DNA of 64,000 bases from DATAUD01 sp035511075 (lineage in GTDB: Bacteria; Verrucomicrobiota; Verrucomicrobiia; Limisphaerales; Palsa-1400): NCBI GenBank assembly GCA_035511075.1, contig DATKFW010000131.1, positions 62,001-126,000 of the forward strand. The letters are read 5' to 3'. The notes beneath the pieces were generated by a model. The model did no database searches, had not been told where the DNA came from, and saw only the letters and a program-made list of their open reading frames with translations. Shown in pieces: positions 33,163 through 42,132 of the stretch (the stretch's first letter is position 1; every line of letters begins with the position of its first letter). A program made the translations under genes and the position numbers.

Positions 33163-33420
33163 CTAGCTTTGGGCCTTGCTGGTTCGGGATCCGCCGCCTC
33201 CGCCTTTTTTACCGCTTCCGCCGGCCATCAGCACCGAGCCCACCAGAAACCCCAAGCCGAAGAAGGCGAAATACATGAGCGCGGCGGGCTGCGATTGGGT
33301 GCGGGGCAGGATGTAGGGCATGGACAACTCGACCATTTTGCGGTTGTTCATTCCCATAATGACCAGGAGGGCGAGAACGGCGATAATTACCAACGATTTG
33401 AAAATCAATTTGAAATTCAT
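33163..33420 (-). CDS. Small membrane protein, LapA-like
   Basis: From the ATG at 33420 this is an 85-residue protein with two hydrophobic helices (LVIIAVLALLVIMGM and MYFAFFGLGFLVGSVLM) around a short polar loop, and a Gly/Lys tail (GGSGKKGGGGGSRTSK). The layout fits small LapA/DUF1049-like membrane proteins. It is convergent with mazG, with 4 bases between the stops, and divergent from the cobalamin adenosyltransferase gene. Function unknown. Confidence 0.65.
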   Translation of the reverse strand: MNFKLIFKSLVIIAVLALLVIMGMNNRKMVELSMPYILPRTQSQPAALMYFAFFGLGFLVGSVLMAGGSGKKGGGGGSRTSKAQS

Positions 33421-33455
33421 AACGCTTTTTGCGGAGAATAGCACCGCGGATACAA

Positions 33456-33977
33456 ATGTCAATTGCCACAAGAACGGGAGACGACGGCACGACGGGGCTG
33501 ATGTACAATCGCCGCGTAGCCAAGAGTCATCCGCGTGTTGAGGCTTACGGCGCCGTCGATGAACTCAACGCGGCGCTCGGCTGTGCCCGCGCGCTGCTGA
33601 CGGGGAGCGCGCTGGGAGGGCAGTTAATCGGGATTCAAAAAAACCTGGTCATCCTGATGGGGGAATTGGCGACGGCGCCCGAGGATTTGCCGCGGTTTCT
33701 GAAAGATGGGTTTTCGGTGGTCACACGGGAACTAACCGTCCCACTGGACGCCATCGTGCGCGAGATCGAGGCGCAGAACGTTTCTTTCAAGGATTGGGCA
33801 ACTCCGGGCGCCAATCCCGCCGCCGCCGCCCTTGATGTTGCGCGCGTGACGTGCCGGCGGGCGGAGCGGCGCGTGTGCGCGCTGCGGGAAGCCGGCCAGC
33901 TTGCCAATGAGGAGATCGTCATCCACCTAAATCGATTATCCGACGTTTTGTGGCTGATGGCCCGGCGGGCGGAGTAA
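33456..33977 (+). CDS. Cob(I)yrinic acid a,c-diamide/cobalamin adenosyltransferase, PduO type
   Basis: This 173-residue protein is a PduO-type ATP:cob(I)alamin adenosyltransferase. It has the N-terminal ATP site (ATRTGDDGTTGLMYNRRVAK), VEAYGAVDELNAALGCAR, and the helix-bundle end RRAERRVCALREAGQLANEE followed by HLNRLSDVLWLMAR. It makes adenosylcobalamin. The ATG at 33456 begins MSIATRTGDDG, the standard start; an upstream ATG at 33429 is unlikely. No cobalamin riboswitch is apparent in the short upstream gap. Confidence 0.92.
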   Translation: MSIATRTGDDGTTGLMYNRRVAKSHPRVEAYGAVDELNAALGCARALLTGSALGGQLIGIQKNLVILMGELATAPEDLPRFLKDGFSVVTRELTVPLDAIVREIEAQNVSFKDWATPGANPAAAALDVARVTCRRAERRVCALREAGQLANEEIVIHLNRLSDVLWLMARRAE

Positions 33978-34054
33978 AAGGGGTGGTTTTCAGGGTTGAT
34001 ATGGCGTGAAAGATGCTGCGCAGGGGTTGTCCGAGTTGGACTTCCGTAAATACA

Positions 34055-34525
34055 ATGAGATTAGGCGCAGCGATGAAGACGGGCCATACCGTGCAGAGGG
34101 CAAACGACTCGAGTGCTTTCACGCTGATCGAGGTCGCGGTGGCATTGGCGATCGCGGTGATGGTAATGGCGGGGATGTTCGAGGGGTACACGATGGCTTC
34201 GCGCCGGGCGCAGTTTTCGTCCTATTCACTGGCAGCCAGCGCGACGGCAATGAAACAAATGGAGCGAATCGTAGCGTCCCAGTGGGTGATCTCAGGCCAA
34301 ACGGTGACCAATATTTTTAATCCGTCCCTTACCGCGGTCGAAACCAACGCCCTGTGTCTGCCCAGTAGTGGGACAAATCTCGTTTATGCGACAAATTACG
34401 CGACAGTGACCCAGATCTCGACCAATCCTCCGTACCTGATGGTGCGGGTGGATTGCGTGTGGAATTTCATGGGTTTGGGCGTTTTCACCAATACGATGGC
34501 CGTGTTGCGCGGCCCCGATTTATGA
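34055..34525 (+). CDS. Type IV pilin-like pseudopilin (first)
   Basis: A 156-residue protein with a prepilin cleavage and membrane segment (SSAFTLIEVAVALAIAVMVM), Glu at +5 of the mature chain. The rest is a small Thr/Asn-rich globular part. It starts an overlapping operon: its TGA overlaps the ATG of the next pseudopilin. The start could be ATG 34055 or 34073, both giving a leader of 20-30 residues. It is probably a minor pseudopilin of a type II secretion or type IV pilus machine. Confidence 0.75.
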   Translation: MRLGAAMKTGHTVQRANDSSAFTLIEVAVALAIAVMVMAGMFEGYTMASRRAQFSSYSLAASATAMKQMERIVASQWVISGQTVTNIFNPSLTAVETNALCLPSSGTNLVYATNYATVTQISTNPPYLMVRVDCVWNFMGLGVFTNTMAVLRGPDL

Positions 34526-35160
34526 AGGTGACGTTGCCCACACCGGAAATGGTGAGCCGACGCAGCGGGTTCACGCTCATCGAGACGACGATGGTCATGG
34601 GGATACTTGTGATCCTGGTGGGATCGATCGTTATGTGCAATCTCTTCGGCCTTTCGATGTCCGACCGCCAGCAAATCTGGCTCAGCGCCAGCGATGACGC
34701 GGCCCAGGCGCTGGGGACGCTGATGAGCGACATCCGGAGCGGCGCATCCAACTACGTGGGCAACGGCGACCTCAACGGTTTTACCAATATCGCCGAGAAC
34801 ACCCCGGAGGTGGGAAACGCGTTGAAGATATGGGTGGGGACCACCAACACCGGCACCAACATTCCCTGGATACTTTACTATTACAACACCACCAGCAACA
34901 CGCTGGTGCGCACCAATTACACCGGCTCGAACTACGGGGACTTTAAGCTGGTCTCGGCCAATCCGATCACCAACGACAATTATATTTTTACGGAATCCGA
35001 TTATCTGGGCAACGTTTTGACCAACGCGGTGGCCACGCCGATCATCCAGGTGTACCTCTCCTTTACCAAGTTGCAGAATCCGCAGATTGAAATCGCGCCG
35101 GGCAGTCCGGTTGATTTTTACCAGATCATCACAACGATAGCATCACGAAACAGACCATGA
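34522..35160 (+). CDS. Type IV pilin-like pseudopilin (second, PilW/GspJ-like position)
   Basis: A 212-residue protein starting MKVTLPTPEMVSRRSGFTLI and continuing ETTMVMGILVILVGSIVM, a classical prepilin N-terminus. The body is Asn/Thr-rich (TTNTGTNIPWILYYYNTTSN). Starts and stops overlap as ATGA at both ends, coupling it to the genes on each side. Size and place suggest a minor pseudopilin like PilW or GspJ; this is by position, not by recognised motif. Confidence 0.78.
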   Translation: MKVTLPTPEMVSRRSGFTLIETTMVMGILVILVGSIVMCNLFGLSMSDRQQIWLSASDDAAQALGTLMSDIRSGASNYVGNGDLNGFTNIAENTPEVGNALKIWVGTTNTGTNIPWILYYYNTTSNTLVRTNYTGSNYGDFKLVSANPITNDNYIFTESDYLGNVLTNAVATPIIQVYLSFTKLQNPQIEIAPGSPVDFYQIITTIASRNRP

Positions 35161-37397
35161 ACTTAAGACCATGCAAGAAGCAGTCACGCGAAAAAGGTTG
35201 GGCGCTCATCGCTGTCATGACGCTTGCAGCCACAGCGCTGCTTATGCTGGCCGGGGTCATGAGCTGGGCAAACGAAAATGCGACTGTCGTGGCCCGGAAC
35301 AACGAGTATTTCGCCACAACGTACGCAGCCGAAGCGGCCACGGAGAAGGCTTTGGGGGCGATGGTGCGGGATGACCAGGATTACGGGGAGGGAATCGTCT
35401 TCACGCAAACCGCCTACTATTCCGGCCTCTATCCCACGGCGGCGGATAATCCCTACTGGACAAATTATCAGTTCAGCGGCGGCACGGTCGATAACACCGT
35501 CATCGTCAGCCAGGTCAACGCAAGCACCACCAATATCCTTGGACCACCCTATTCGGGTTTGACATGTGTGGGCGCCACCTACGATATCATTGCAAACGCC
35601 CGAAACGTCAATTCCATGTATGGCATTACCAGCACGGTTGGGCAGAAGATCACTTTCGGCCAGATTCCCATCTTTCAATTCGCGGTTTTTTATCAGGACG
35701 TCATGGAAATCGACCCCGGGGCCACCATGAATATCACGGGGCCGGTTCATGGCAACAACAACATTTATCTTGCGCCCAACGGAGTGACATTGACGTTCTA
35801 CGGCCCCACCTCGTCGGCGCTGAACATTTACACCACTGAGAATCCGCAAGATCCGACCGGCCAGAGCGCGGGCAGCAACAACTTCAACGGCAACAGCCAT
35901 GTCAGCAACGTCAGCCCGTTGAATCTGCCCGTTGGCACCAACGTATCGGGAAGCGAAACCAATGTCGCCCAGAACGTGCTTTCCATCCTGCAAGTGCCAC
36001 CCGCCAGCGAGTTGCCGACTTCCCCCGTCGGAACCAACCGTCTCTACAACCAGACGGATATGATCATTACCATCACCAACGGCAACAACATTAACGTCAC
36101 CAGCGGCGTCAATCTCGACGGCCAGGCGATCACCGTTTCCAACAGTGAATGGGGAAAGTTTATTTCCACCAACGGCACCTTTTACGACGGGCGCGAGGGC
36201 ATCAACGTGGACCCGGTGAATATCAACGTGTCAAACCTGGTACAGTGGACGGAGAGCCCGACCAACGCCCTGCGGTCGACTTTGCTGAGCGCGCGGAGCG
36301 CCAGCTTCGAGTATGTCAGTTCCGTGTATGTCGTTGACGAGAGATCGTTCAGCAACGCTGTCATTATCACAAACATCAGTTACACCACCAATACGGCCAC
36401 CAGGACCACTGCGAGCTACCCGACCGCAGGCACGTTCGAACCGCCTGTGGCGACCAATACGATGGCCACCGCCAGTGCGACTTATCCGGGCGCCGGTACT
36501 TATTACCCGCCGGTCACCACCAATACCAGCGTCGTTACCGTAGGGTCGGGAAACTATCCCGAGGCGGGAACATTCGTCCCCCCGGTAACGACCAATACGA
36601 CGCGGACAACCGGTCCCAGCTATCCAGGCGCCGGCACGTACGTCGGTTCCGTGACCCATATCGGCTCTACTTATACGTACAATCTGATTACCGGCTACAC
36701 CTACAATGAGATCAGCGGTTATATCTACACCGGAATCACTGGCTACACTTACGCCGGAATCACCGGAGTGACGACGAATGACAACTACCTCACCAACTAT
36801 GTGCAATTCGCCATACCGGGAGTTGTCCTGACCAACGGCGCGGTTCTTCCGCCCAACGGGCTATCGATCGCCACACCGGACCCGGCTTACATTGTGGGCA
36901 ACTGGAACGTGGCCTCCAACTTCAGCAGTCCGAACACGGAGGGAACATCCAACACCTTCAACACCCTCCCGAGTGCTGTGTTCGCCGACGCGGTCACCAT
37001 TTTGTCCCCGGCCTGGAATCCGGCCAATAGCGCGCTGGGCATCGCCGCGCGCGACGCCAGCGAGGACACGGTTAACGCCGCATTGCTGACGGGAAATGTT
37101 CCATCCAACGGAACCTACTACAGCGGCGGCGTGGAGAACTTTGTCCGGTTCCTGGAAAGCTGGACCGGGGTTGATTTCTTTTACAACGGGTCGATGGTCG
37201 AGATGTTTCCCAGCCAGATTGCCAACGCGCGGTGGCCCGGAACCGGCTCGGTGTATAATCCGCCGGTTCGAAACTGGACCTTCGATCAGAATTTCACCAA
37301 TCCTTTGGAACTTCCGCCGTTGACGCCGCGAGTCATCGACATCATCCGGGACCAATGGTCAAGCCTGCCGGCGGGTACCACGGCGGCCAACTTTTGA
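35157..37397 (+). CDS. Repeat-rich exported protein with PilX-like N-terminus
   Basis: A 746-residue protein. The N-terminus (KGWALIAVMTLAATALLMLA then GVMSWANENATVVARNNEYF) is an uncut or PilX/GspK-like membrane anchor, with an AYAAEAATEKAL-like helix. The middle is Asn/Thr/Gly-rich. At 36417-36655 four copies of a roughly 22-residue unit (YPxAGTFxPPVxTNT) occur, followed at 36672-36767 by four exact-length 8-residue units (YTYNLITG, YTYNEISG, YIYTGITG, YTYAGITG). The protein is overlapped by the preceding pseudopilin and followed 3 bases later by the next gene. It may be the tip or exposed component of the appendage; that is inference. Confidence 0.7.
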   Translation: MNLRPCKKQSREKGWALIAVMTLAATALLMLAGVMSWANENATVVARNNEYFATTYAAEAATEKALGAMVRDDQDYGEGIVFTQTAYYSGLYPTAADNPYWTNYQFSGGTVDNTVIVSQVNASTTNILGPPYSGLTCVGATYDIIANARNVNSMYGITSTVGQKITFGQIPIFQFAVFYQDVMEIDPGATMNITGPVHGNNNIYLAPNGVTLTFYGPTSSALNIYTTENPQDPTGQSAGSNNFNGNSHVSNVSPLNLPVGTNVSGSETNVAQNVLSILQVPPASELPTSPVGTNRLYNQTDMIITITNGNNINVTSGVNLDGQAITVSNSEWGKFISTNGTFYDGREGINVDPVNINVSNLVQWTESPTNALRSTLLSARSASFEYVSSVYVVDERSFSNAVIITNISYTTNTATRTTASYPTAGTFEPPVATNTMATASATYPGAGTYYPPVTTNTSVVTVGSGNYPEAGTFVPPVTTNTTRTTGPSYPGAGTYVGSVTHIGSTYTYNLITGYTYNEISGYIYTGITGYTYAGITGVTTNDNYLTNYVQFAIPGVVLTNGAVLPPNGLSIATPDPAYIVGNWNVASNFSSPNTEGTSNTFNTLPSAVFADAVTILSPAWNPANSALGIAARDASEDTVNAALLTGNVPSNGTYYSGGVENFVRFLESWTGVDFFYNGSMVEMFPSQIANARWPGTGSVYNPPVRNWTFDQNFTNPLELPPLTPRVIDIIRDQWSSLPAGTTAANF

Positions 37398-37400
37398 GCC

Positions 37401-37979
37401 ATGACGCGCCGCTTCCTCCAGTGCATGATGATGTTGATGTTGGGCGCGTCGTGGTCCGCCCTGGCACAAGCCGACTTCAAAGCGACTCCCGCCACGCTAC
37501 CGATGGCGGAAGGCGGACGCGAAAATATCCTGCTGGTGGAAACCGACAATGAGCGGTTTGCCATTTCCATTCCAATAGGATATGGGCCGCAGGTCCAGGC
37601 CGACAGCCGGTCGATCATCTTCACATCTGCCAGCGGCGCCAGCGCGATCTCCGTGCGGTTTGGCACCAACTACGCGGGAGCGCTGCCGAAGCAAAACGAC
37701 CTGCGCGATCAAGTGGCGGCCAATCATCCGGGCGCTTCCCTGGTGACATCGTCTGCCTCGTTCACAGATTTTGGCCCGGCCCAGTCCTTTGACCTCTTCC
37801 AGCCCGCAGTCACTGGCGAGTTGCAGCGCATCCGCGACACCTACGTCGCGTATCCCGAAGGCAGTGTTGAATTGGCCTTCTCGTGCAACAGCTCCGAATT
37901 CGAAAAAGAAAAGCTCGATTTCGCGCGCCTATTAAATTCCTTCCGATTGCTGGGCAAGGATGTTAAAATAAACCCATGA
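37401..37979 (+). CDS. Secreted protein of unknown function in the pilin operon
   Basis: This 192-residue protein has a signal peptide (CMMMLMLGASWSALAQA) and a soluble body (FAISIPIGYGPQVQADSRSI) with no recognised motif. Its end FEKEKLDFARLLNSFRLLGK looks helical. It lies between the repeat-rich protein and pilM, overlapping pilM in an ATGA. It may be a periplasmic partner of the pilus machine. Confidence 0.65.
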   Translation: MTRRFLQCMMMLMLGASWSALAQADFKATPATLPMAEGGRENILLVETDNERFAISIPIGYGPQVQADSRSIIFTSASGASAISVRFGTNYAGALPKQNDLRDQVAANHPGASLVTSSASFTDFGPAQSFDLFQPAVTGELQRIRDTYVAYPEGSVELAFSCNSSEFEKEKLDFARLLNSFRLLGKDVKINP

Positions 37980-39037
37980 TGAATCTATTCAAAAACGGGA
38001 AAAAGCGGGACCAAATCTTCGCCGTGGATCTGGGGACGCGCACGACCAAAGCCGTGCTCCTGGACCGCAAAGACGACAGCTTCAGTCTGTCCCGGTTCGC
38101 CGTCCAGGACGCGCCCGTTTACGACAAGGTGCTCCCGCAGGGACTGCTGACGGAACATCTCAAGGGGATTTTTGAAGCGATGCAGCCAAAAACCCGCCAG
38201 GTCATAGTTGCCATCGGCGCGGGCGACTCGATTTTGCGCACGGCCGAATTCCCGTTGATGCCTGCGCCGGAGATGCGCCAAATGTTGAAGTTCAATTCCA
38301 AGAATTATCTGCAGCAGGACCTGAAAGACTACATTTTCGATTGCTACATTCTGCCGCCGCGCGGCAAGAACGTGTCCGAGCCATCCAAGGCCGGAGTTAC
38401 CAAGTACAAAGTCTGGGTCGGCGGAACGCGGCGCGAGTTGCTGCTGAGCCTGGCATCCGCGGTCAAGGCCGCCGGGTTGACGCCAAGCCAGATCACATTG
38501 GCCCTGCTTGGCCCGGCGAACGCCCTGGAATTCTCGCAGCCCGAAGCATTCACCAAGGAAACCCTCGCGTTGGTGGACCTGGGATTCAAGACTTCCAGCA
38601 TCAGCATCCTGTCGGAGGGGGAATTGTGCTTGAGCCGGTCGGTTGAACTGGGCGGAGACAGGCTCACCGCGGGATTGTCCGAGGCGATGAACATCACGTA
38701 TGCGGAAGCCGAAGGAATAAAAGTCGGCATGCCGCAGGAAGTTGAAACGCATCTGCAACCACTGGTGGCGGCGCTTGGGCGCGAACTGCGGGCGTCGATT
38801 GATTTCTTTGAGCACCAGCGGGAAAAGACAGTCAGCAAGGTATTGATAACCGGCGGCGCTTCCCGATCCGATTACCTGGTGCAACTCCTCCAGACCGAAT
38901 TGGGAGTTCCGTGCAAAGTCTGGTTCCCCACCGAAGGGATGAATCTTTCCCTCTCCTCGCAGCAAATGACAGAGATTGAGCAAGTCTCCAGTGTTCTGAC
39001 CAATGCCATAGGTACGGCCGCAATGTCGGCATCGTAA
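37976..39037 (+). CDS. pilM: Pilus assembly ATPase-like protein PilM
   Basis: A 353-residue actin-like protein with the phosphate-1 loop (FAVDLGTRTTKAVLLDRK), an internal VDLGFKTSSISILSEGEL, and the adenosine motif KVLITGGASRSDYLVQLL. This is the actin-fold signature of PilM, which couples the inner-membrane PilN/PilO pair to the cytoplasmic ATPases. It is the last gene of the pseudopilin operon. No pilN or pilO follows: the next gene is a lipid kinase. The gene set therefore looks incomplete here. Confidence 0.85.
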   Translation: MMNLFKNGKKRDQIFAVDLGTRTTKAVLLDRKDDSFSLSRFAVQDAPVYDKVLPQGLLTEHLKGIFEAMQPKTRQVIVAIGAGDSILRTAEFPLMPAPEMRQMLKFNSKNYLQQDLKDYIFDCYILPPRGKNVSEPSKAGVTKYKVWVGGTRRELLLSLASAVKAAGLTPSQITLALLGPANALEFSQPEAFTKETLALVDLGFKTSSISILSEGELCLSRSVELGGDRLTAGLSEAMNITYAEAEGIKVGMPQEVETHLQPLVAALGRELRASIDFFEHQREKTVSKVLITGGASRSDYLVQLLQTELGVPCKVWFPTEGMNLSLSSQQMTEIEQVSSVLTNAIGTAAMSAS

Positions 39038-39049
39038 TTCGGATTGGCG

Positions 39050-39937
39050 GTGCAAACATGCGTCATCTTCAATCCCTCCGCACGAGGGGAGAAAGCGGAG
39101 GCTTTTTGCTCAGAGCTTACTTCGCTGCATCCGGGCTGTGTCGTGCGCCGAACGGTCGCCCAGGGACAGGCCCGCAGCCTGGCTGCCCAGGCGGTTCGCG
39201 AGGGTTTTTCCACGGTGGTCGCCGCGGGCGGCGACGGCACGGCCAACGAAGTCGTCAACGGCATCGGTGACGTTCCGGGGGGCTTTGCCGCCTCGCGCCT
39301 GGGCATTCTGCCGCTGGGAACGGTCAATGTCTTCGCCCGCGAATTGGGTTTGCCGCGCACGGTGGGGGGCATGGCAAAAGCCATTGCCGCGGGCCGGGAA
39401 CAGGCCGTCGATTTGGGAAGGGCCGAATTCACCGGAAACGGAAAGGCGGAGAGCCGCTATTTCCTGCAACTTGGAGGAGCGGGAGTCGATTCGCGCGCCA
39501 TCGAATTGGTAAGCTGGGAACTAAAAAAAAAATTCGGGCCGCTGGCTTACGTGTGGGCCGGGCTTCGGGCGGCCCGGGAAGAGCAACCGTTGATCACCGT
39601 CGAGGCCGGAAACCGTGCCGCCGGCCAACTGGTTTTGCTGGGAAACGGGCGGTTTTACGGGGGAAGCTTCGCGGTGTTTCCCGAGGCGTCTTTGCAGGAC
39701 GGGTTGCTGGATATTTGCGTCATTGAAAAGCTCTCGATGCGGCGCATCGTCGAGTTCGGATTGGGGATCGTGACGGGGCGATTGTACCGGTTTTGCCCCG
39801 CGCTGCACTTGCGCTCTTCAAACTTCAAGCTCAGCAGCGACAGGCGCGTCCTGGTGCAATTGGACGGCGAGAACGCGGGGGAACTGCCGGCGACGTTTTC
39901 GGTGGCGCCGAAAGTCTTGCGGGTGATCGTGCCTTAA
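39050..39937 (+). CDS. Diacylglycerol/lipid kinase (DagK-like)
   Basis: A 295-residue soluble lipid kinase of the diacylglycerol kinase catalytic family. It has CVIFNPSARGEKAEAF, the GGDGT nucleotide loop in VVAAGGDGTANEVVNGIGD, and LGILPLGTVNVFARELGLPR. It would phosphorylate diacylglycerol or a related lipid. The start is GTG 39050 or TTG 39044; the GTG was preferred because it follows a weak purine-rich stretch and is more common. It heads a phospholipid cluster with psd and pssA. Confidence 0.85.
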   Translation: MQTCVIFNPSARGEKAEAFCSELTSLHPGCVVRRTVAQGQARSLAAQAVREGFSTVVAAGGDGTANEVVNGIGDVPGGFAASRLGILPLGTVNVFARELGLPRTVGGMAKAIAAGREQAVDLGRAEFTGNGKAESRYFLQLGGAGVDSRAIELVSWELKKKFGPLAYVWAGLRAAREEQPLITVEAGNRAAGQLVLLGNGRFYGGSFAVFPEASLQDGLLDICVIEKLSMRRIVEFGLGIVTGRLYRFCPALHLRSSNFKLSSDRRVLVQLDGENAGELPATFSVAPKVLRVIVP

Positions 39938-39952
39938 ACATAAGCTAGAGAA

Positions 39953-40627
39953 ATGAAATACGCCGGGAAAGCGCGATGCGCGGCCCTCAAACTGATATTT
40001 ATGGCGCTGTTCGCGGCATGCGTGATCGGGGCCGCCGGCTGGTTATTGAGGGCAGGGACGGTGCCGGCGCTGGTGGCCGGAGTCCTTTGGCTGCTCTTTT
40101 CGCTGTTCACCCTTTATTTTTTCCGAGATCCGAATGCCAATACTCCCCAGGGCGCGGGACTCGTCGTTTCACCCGGACACGGCAAAGTCGATGTCATCGA
40201 ACAACTGGGTGAGTCCAAGGTTTGGGGCGCGCCGTGTCACCGCATGTCCATTTTCCTCTCGGTCATCGATATTCATGTGCAAAACGCGCCGGTCAGCGGG
40301 CGGATTGCCAGCGTCACGCGCACTGCCGGCCAATTCATCAGCGCCCTCCGGACCGATTCCGCCGCGCACAACGAAAACGTGCTCATCGAGTTTGACTCGG
40401 CCGAAACAGCCGCGGAAAAAGTCGGCCTCCGGTTGATCGCCGGCGTACTGGCGCGGCGGATTGTTCCGTTTATCCAGCCCGGCGAGGACCTGCGGCGGGG
40501 TGAACGCATCAGCCTCATCCAATTTGGGTCGCGGTGCGATCTTTACGTGCCGCTGAGCTACCAAATCAAAGTCAGCCTGGGCCAAAAAGTGGTGGGCGGC
40601 GAAACGGTGGTGGCGGCAAAACCCTGA
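39953..40627 (+). CDS. psd: Phosphatidylserine decarboxylase, short type
   Basis: A 224-residue membrane-anchored enzyme with two N-terminal hydrophobic segments, a VVSPGHGKVDVIEQ stretch, HRMSIFLSVIDIHVQNAPVS and IQFGSRCDLYVP. The Gly-Ser pair in the last motif is the expected self-cleavage site giving the pyruvoyl chain. It converts phosphatidylserine to phosphatidylethanolamine and lies 3 bases before the phosphatidylserine synthase gene. The short form is typical of many non-enteric bacteria. Confidence 0.9.
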   Translation: MKYAGKARCAALKLIFMALFAACVIGAAGWLLRAGTVPALVAGVLWLLFSLFTLYFFRDPNANTPQGAGLVVSPGHGKVDVIEQLGESKVWGAPCHRMSIFLSVIDIHVQNAPVSGRIASVTRTAGQFISALRTDSAAHNENVLIEFDSAETAAEKVGLRLIAGVLARRIVPFIQPGEDLRRGERISLIQFGSRCDLYVPLSYQIKVSLGQKVVGGETVVAAKP

Positions 40628-40630
40628 CGT

Positions 40631-41464
40631 ATGGAACGCGAAACGGAAAAACCGGCTCCGGCGTTGCAGATTTATTTCCTGCCGAACCTGATGACGGCCG
40701 GGAATCTGTTTTGCGGATTTGTCGCGCTGAGCAAGATTGTGGAGGCGAAGATAGGGCAGGGGGACATCAAGATCGCCCTGGCATTTATTTTACTGGCCTG
40801 CATATTCGATTTGCTCGATGGCCGTCTGGCCCGCATGGGCGGAGTGGAAAGCGCGTTTGGCCGTGAATTCGATTCTCTGGCGGACTTGATCTCGTTTGGA
40901 GCGGCGCCGGCATTTCTGATTCACCGGGTTGTTCTGAGGCAGGTCTTTTCCAATCATCCGGAGATCGGGTGGTTCGTCGCTTCGATTTACCTGATTTGCG
41001 GGGCTTTGCGGCTGGCGCGGTTCAATTGTCTGGCGGCAATGGAAGGGGGAGGGGGCGGCAAGGAATTCCTCGGTTTTCCAATCCCGGCCGCGGCTGGGCT
41101 GGTCGCCTCTTTGACCCTGTTCCTACTGTGGGGAGACCAAACCGACCGGGACCTGGCGCATCCGCCCTGGAGCTTGATCCTGCCGGGGTTGTTGTTGTTC
41201 CTGTCCGTGATGATGGTCAGCGAGGTGAAATATCCGTCGTTCAAGACGCTGGATTTGCGGGCCAAACGCACCTTCGCCAAGACCATTGTCGCCATCATTT
41301 TTGCCGCCGCACTGGTAATCCTGCGGGGTTTGATTCTTCCGATCGTGCTGCCGATCATATTTACCCTCTACCTCCTCTACGGGTTCATTCGTCCCCGGAT
41401 TTCCCGCAAGGTCCGCAAGGGGATCGAGGAGGAAGAGGACGAGGAAACCGGGCTCACACTTTGA
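40631..41464 (+). CDS. pssA: CDP-diacylglycerol-serine O-phosphatidyltransferase
   Basis: A 277-residue integral-membrane CDP-alcohol phosphatidyltransferase. Its motif D-G-x2-A-R-x8-G-x3-D-x3-D is seen in DLLDGRLARMGGVESAFGRE followed by FDSLAD. About eight hydrophobic helices follow, and the C-terminus is acidic (EEEEDEETGL). It makes phosphatidylserine from CDP-diacylglycerol and serine, the step before psd in the same operon. Confidence 0.93.
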   Translation: MERETEKPAPALQIYFLPNLMTAGNLFCGFVALSKIVEAKIGQGDIKIALAFILLACIFDLLDGRLARMGGVESAFGREFDSLADLISFGAAPAFLIHRVVLRQVFSNHPEIGWFVASIYLICGALRLARFNCLAAMEGGGGGKEFLGFPIPAAAGLVASLTLFLLWGDQTDRDLAHPPWSLILPGLLLFLSVMMVSEVKYPSFKTLDLRAKRTFAKTIVAIIFAAALVILRGLILPIVLPIIFTLYLLYGFIRPRISRKVRKGIEEEEDEETGLTL

Positions 41465-41465
41465 C

Positions 41466-42128
41466 ATGCTGGATCAACATCCCCTCCTTCTGGCGGTCCT
41501 GACCGGCTTTCTCAGCGGGTTCATTCTGTCGGTGCCGGTGGGACCGGTCAACCTCACCATCATCAACGAAGGGGCGCGGTCCGGATTGCTCTGGGCGACG
41601 ATGATCGGGTTGGGCGCCTCGATGATGGAGGTCATTTACTGCACGCTGGCGTTTACCGGTTTCGCCTCCTTTTTCACGGGCAAAGTCATGAACGCCTCGA
41701 TCGAGCTGGTCAGTTTCGTTTTTATGCTTTACCTCGGCGTCCACTTTCTGAGGGCCAAACGCATCCCATCGATCGCGCCGGTCGAGGCGCGCATCAAGGA
41801 GAAATTGGTGCCGCATTCCGCCTTCGCCATCGGTTTCGTGCGGGTGTTGGGCAATCCGGGAGTGTTTCTGTTCTGGATCGTGCTGGCGGCCCATTTCCGC
41901 TCGCGCGATTGGGTTCCGGCATCCAAGGAAGGGGTGGCGTCGTGCGTGGCGGGTGTTGGGGCGGCCACAGTCCTGTGGTTTACCGGATTGAGCTACGCGG
42001 TATCGCGCCGCCACAAGCAATTCACCGAACGCACCTTGCTGCGAATCGAGCACGGCTCCGGCATTGCGATGCTGGTTCTGGCCGTCATCCAGGGCATCTA
42101 CATCGTGGTCAAGATGACACGATTATAA
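41466..42128 (+). CDS. LysE-family amino-acid exporter
   Basis: A 220-residue membrane protein with the LysE/RhtB signature near the start (LSVPVGPVNLTIINEGARSG), FVFMLYLGVHFLRAK and GFVRVLGNPGVFLFWIVLA. Six hydrophobic helices are visible. It probably exports an amino acid, but the substrate cannot be told. It follows pssA with a one-base gap. Confidence 0.88.
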   Translation: MLDQHPLLLAVLTGFLSGFILSVPVGPVNLTIINEGARSGLLWATMIGLGASMMEVIYCTLAFTGFASFFTGKVMNASIELVSFVFMLYLGVHFLRAKRIPSIAPVEARIKEKLVPHSAFAIGFVRVLGNPGVFLFWIVLAAHFRSRDWVPASKEGVASCVAGVGAATVLWFTGLSYAVSRRHKQFTERTLLRIEHGSGIAMLVLAVIQGIYIVVKMTRL

Positions 42129-42132
42129 GGGG

